Of a stretch of DNA of 10,135 nucleotides, positions 7,609 through 10,135 are shown one piece after another. Origin of the DNA: Candidatus Brocadiaceae bacterium (GTDB lineage Bacteria > Planctomycetota > Brocadiia > SM23-32); contig PUNP01000432.1 of the NCBI GenBank assembly GCA_003551785.1, positions 1 to 10,135 of the forward strand, read 5' to 3'. The number at the start of each line of letters is the position of its first letter. Position 1 is the first letter of the stretch. Below the pieces are notes generated by a model. The model did no database searches. It was not told the DNA's origin and worked only from the letters and a program-made list of their open reading frames with translations. The position numbers and the translations under genes were made by a program.

Positions 7609-10135
7609 TCTGGCGGTATGAAATCAGTCCTCATAAACAGAGTATTTTCAGGCATAATTACACAAGAAAGGCCGTCAATGTAAAATACTGATTCTGCTAA
7701 ATTATGCCCCGCTGTCAATGCATCTTCAACTGCAAGGCGAACTCGGATACGCAATGTCGTTACCGCATCTCCTTCTGCAGCCTCGGGTATGTCCGCTTTC
7801 GCCCAAAAATCTAAACGATGCCACCCTTTTTGAGGTGATGTCTTACCTAAACCTCCGGGTATGCCGGAAACAACAATAACATCACCGTCCCCTTCGGTTG
7901 AGTATTGCAAATCTATAATAGGCTGAATCAGTTCTGATGTTCCCTCTGCAGCCTTGTAATAGTAACTTAAAAGTATAAGATCGCCGTCATTGAGATTAGC
8001 ATCGTTCATTGTAAAACATCTTGGAACAACCCTACTACCTGATACAACACCCTCAGGAAACTCTACTTTTAAGCAGTGGCCTCCAAATAAAGCCTCTTCA
8101 TCGCTTTGGGACAGAACAGGGTCTAAATCGTCATTGTCCCCTCCTTTGATATTAGTTAAACCATCAATACTCCATTGTCCTGGGTCGGAATAATCCCTGC
8201 CGCTGTTTTGATTATTAGCTGCTCTCTCTGCTATCGCAGCTTGTGTCATTTTTGCTTTTACGGGATTCATACGGAACAGCTTCTCTGTGCCTGCCGTTTC
8301 TCTATACCAACCCCAGAGATAACCGTCATCTGTCATTCCTGCAAGAAATCTCAAGCCATCGTGGCCTTCAATATTATTAACACAAACCCAATTTTCCCCA
8401 TCGGCGGTAACATATAACCCTCCGTACTCTTGAGCACTCTGGTCAAAGCAAGCCGCATATAAAAGTCCATCAACAACCGCCATACTGAATACCCACGCAC
8501 GGTTATTAGACAGATAGTATAACTCAGTAGATGCACTCCATCTTGGATGCCCGACAACATTGACGCTTTGAAATTCGTGGGTATCCGGGTGCATACGAAA
8601 TACAGTTGCTTCGGCGTCCGTGGCATCAAGTCCCCAGTATATGTAACCTTTGAATACAATCGCCGAAGTAGGTTCTGAATAATATATTGGAGTATCCGAA
8701 TAAGACTCCCAATTATTGCTGTCGGTTTTAGTACCGCCGGTATAATCAATTCTCATAATACCGCTCATCACTCCGTCGCCGTAGGCAATGAACAATGTAT
8801 CAGTTGTTGACGGGTGAAACGACAAGCAATGCCCGTGCAGGCCCCAGCCGCCCTCATCTTCACCTCTATTGAACCAATGGGCGTAATTATCTTCATTAAG
8901 CTCGAAAATTTTCCCCCAGCTAACGCCGTCATCAGGAGAATAATAAACAGCAGTCGGCGGCGTTATATCTGGGTTAGAAGAGTCTGGCTTCTGCCCGTAA
9001 ACTACAAATGCGATTTCAGAGCCTCGCATCGCTGTCCAACCAAAATTAGCCACATTCCCGACAGGGTCAACAGTCAATACCATATCCCAGTTATTTATAT
9101 CGGCAGGGTCAAGACCTGCAGCTTTTCTGTATAGCTGGCTTGGTACTTCCCTGCCTTGACCGAGAGACACGAGCCAGGAGCCATCCGGTGTAATCCCTAT
9201 ACTGTTTACATTCGTATTTGCCGGTCGCGGGTAAGGAAACTCCGGGTGGTCAGAGAAATCTATCAACTCTGTAAATGTTACACCATCCTCCGTGCTGATT
9301 ATTTTTTCATCGGCAGGAGAGTTCTGTAGCAGAATCTGATTTTCATAAACAGTCCACGCCCTCTTACCATTACTATCATAGACATCAAGCCTCGACCTTT
9401 GGCTGACTGTTATGTCTTTAATCCGAGCCTGTCCTTCTTCGGCTAAATCAAACTCAACGCCTGTACCTATTTTATTTCGATTGATAAAAGCAATGCCGTC
9501 CCGCTCAAACAACATCTGGCCAACCGTTTTATTGACGGTAACCGTTGGTGCAGTGTCGTCCAAATCGAATACCTTCTGAACATCGGCCTCTGCTAAATCA
9601 GAGTTCCACATCTTTAATTCGCCGTAAGCCCCGATGCCCTTAATCTCTTTGTCGGCGTTTGCTGAAAACTGAACAAAGTGAACGGCTTCTGTTAAATCAA
9701 CATCGCTGTCGGACTCGTCAAGCGTCCCTTCAGCAGGCGTTTCGACATATAAAGTAATGTCATTGCCTTCATCACGGACAATAGCGAACTTAATAACATC
9801 CTCGAATTTCCAGCCGTCAGAAGCGGTAACCGTAAAGTCGTTTGTCCCGTCAGAGAGTTTGAAATCATCACCGTCAACCGCAAGCATCAGATAATCACCT
9901 GCAATATCTTTTATAAGTGCAATCGGTATCTCGCCGTGTATCTCTCGTGAACTGCTTTCAGGCCGCCAGAAAAAGCTTATTGTCCAGCTATCTTGAAGCG
10001 GCGCACTCTTTTCCGTAAGCCAGCTATCGGCAAACTCGGCTAAATCCTCGACATCTTTGGTCTCCAGCCACTGCTTCGCCAGTTCGGCAAAGTCGGTAAA
10101 GTTTACCAAAGCCGCCGAGCCGCCGAACAGCTTCA
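7542..10135 (-). CDS. exported multidomain protein, third array copy, 5' end outside window
   Basis: The frame stays open from the stop at 7542 to the right edge, giving 863 residues. A TTG at 10109 is a possible start only if one ignores the upstream codons KLFGGSAA, which align with ILGGSAFG in the two complete paralogues. The true start with its Tat motif therefore lies just beyond 10135. Numbering from that TTG: dockerin-like helices at 2-31 (VNFTDFAELAKQWL, EDLAEFADSWL); LamG-like at 38-185, ending MWNSDLAEADVQKVFDLD; propeller at about 225-620 with Asp-box SPDDGVSW (391-398), weaker boxes at 273-279 and 568-574 (TADGENW), and HGH...FHP...IAYGDG (425-446); jelly-roll CBM-like domain at about 640-825; tail TPRADEHLVASVAKL ending LVEP. 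The CBM-like domain differs strongly from the other copies, yet the last 20 residues are nearly identical to copy 2. It is probably a secreted glycan-binding or glycan-processing protein. Confidence 0.85.
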   Translation of the reverse strand, partial: KLFGGSAALVNFTDFAELAKQWLETKDVEDLAEFADSWLTEKSAPLQDSWTISFFWRPESSSREIHGEIPIALIKDIAGDYLMLAVDGDDFKLSDGTNDFTVTASDGWKFEDVIKFAIVRDEGNDITLYVETPAEGTLDESDSDVDLTEAVHFVQFSANADKEIKGIGAYGELKMWNSDLAEADVQKVFDLDDTAPTVTVNKTVGQMLFERDGIAFINRNKIGTGVEFDLAEEGQARIKDITVSQRSRLDVYDSNGKRAWTVYENQILLQNSPADEKIISTEDGVTFTELIDFSDHPEFPYPRPANTNVNSIGITPDGSWLVSLGQGREVPSQLYRKAAGLDPADINNWDMVLTVDPVGNVANFGWTAMRGSEIAFVVYGQKPDSSNPDITPPTAVYYSPDDGVSWGKIFELNEDNYAHWFNRGEDEGGWGLHGHCLSFHPSTTDTLFIAYGDGVMSGIMRIDYTGGTKTDSNNWESYSDTPIYYSEPTSAIVFKGYIYWGLDATDAEATVFRMHPDTHEFQSVNVVGHPRWSASTELYYLSNNRAWVFSMAVVDGLLYAACFDQSAQEYGGLYVTADGENWVCVNNIEGHDGLRFLAGMTDDGYLWGWYRETAGTEKLFRMNPVKAKMTQAAIAERAANNQNSGRDYSDPGQWSIDGLTNIKGGDNDDLDPVLSQSDEEALFGGHCLKVEFPEGVVSGSRVVPRCFTMNDANLNDGDLILLSYYYKAAEGTSELIQPIIDLQYSTEGDGDVIVVSGIPGGLGKTSPQKGWHRLDFWAKADIPEAAEGDAVTTLRIRVRLAVEDALTAGHNLAESVFYIDGLSCVIMPENTLFMRTDFIPPDTPRADEHLVASVAKLSSLVEP
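9965..10002. repeat. direct repeat B2: 38-nt identical core shared with 7322-7359
   Basis: This is the partner of repeat B1, in the same position within the coding sequence of the third array copy. The identity extends through synonymous sites, which is stronger than protein conservation alone would require. Confidence 0.85.

Noticed and set aside
7542..10109. TTG at 10109 as the true start of the third paralogue
   Set aside because: The frame stays open upstream and the extra residues KLFGGSAA align with the signal region of both complete paralogues, so the gene is cut by the window edge.
2448..10135. Phage tail-fibre or tailspike origin, suggested by the CBM-like domain plus RADE tail
   Set aside because: The Tat-like signals, the dockerin-like helices and the absence of any phage structural gene in the window favour exported cellular proteins.

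Overview
The window reads as chromosomal DNA of a Planctomycetes-type bacterium, most probably class Phycisphaerae. The clue is a twin-arginine signal followed directly by degenerate dockerin-like helices (VNFTDFAEFAEQWL / EDLAEFADSWL), a style I associate with large exported proteins of that group. Base composition looks roughly balanced. This assignment is inference; there is no rRNA or housekeeping marker here.

Every supported gene lies on the minus strand, so transcription runs from position 10135 toward 1. In that order there are three large paralogous secreted proteins: a third copy that enters from outside the window (7542-10135, 5' end missing), a complete 829-aa copy (5025-7514) and a complete 849-aa copy (2448-4997). 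They are separated by 27-nt gaps that are almost identical in sequence and carry a strong GGAGG ribosome-binding site. All share one layout: a Tat-like signal, two dockerin-like helices, a LamG/concanavalin-A-like domain, a BNR/Asp-box beta-propeller, a carbohydrate-binding-type jelly roll and a short conserved tail containing TPRADE. The ends are much better conserved than the middle, which suggests a family whose ligand-binding part has diversified between fixed export and attachment modules.

After a gap of about 190 nt come a secreted 454-aa protein, whose C-terminal part looks like a complete (beta/alpha)8 barrel (894-2258), and, 39 nt further on, the first 284 residues of a polytopic membrane protein of the O-antigen ligase/polymerase (Wzy_C) type, cut by the left edge (1-854). 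The last two genes point to an exopolysaccharide or surface-glycan locus. The three propeller proteins could bind, sense or trim such a glycan, but no enzymatic activity can be proved from sequence alone.

No tRNA, rRNA, CRISPR array, insertion sequence or convincing terminator was seen. Plus-strand reading frames are shadows of the minus-strand genes.
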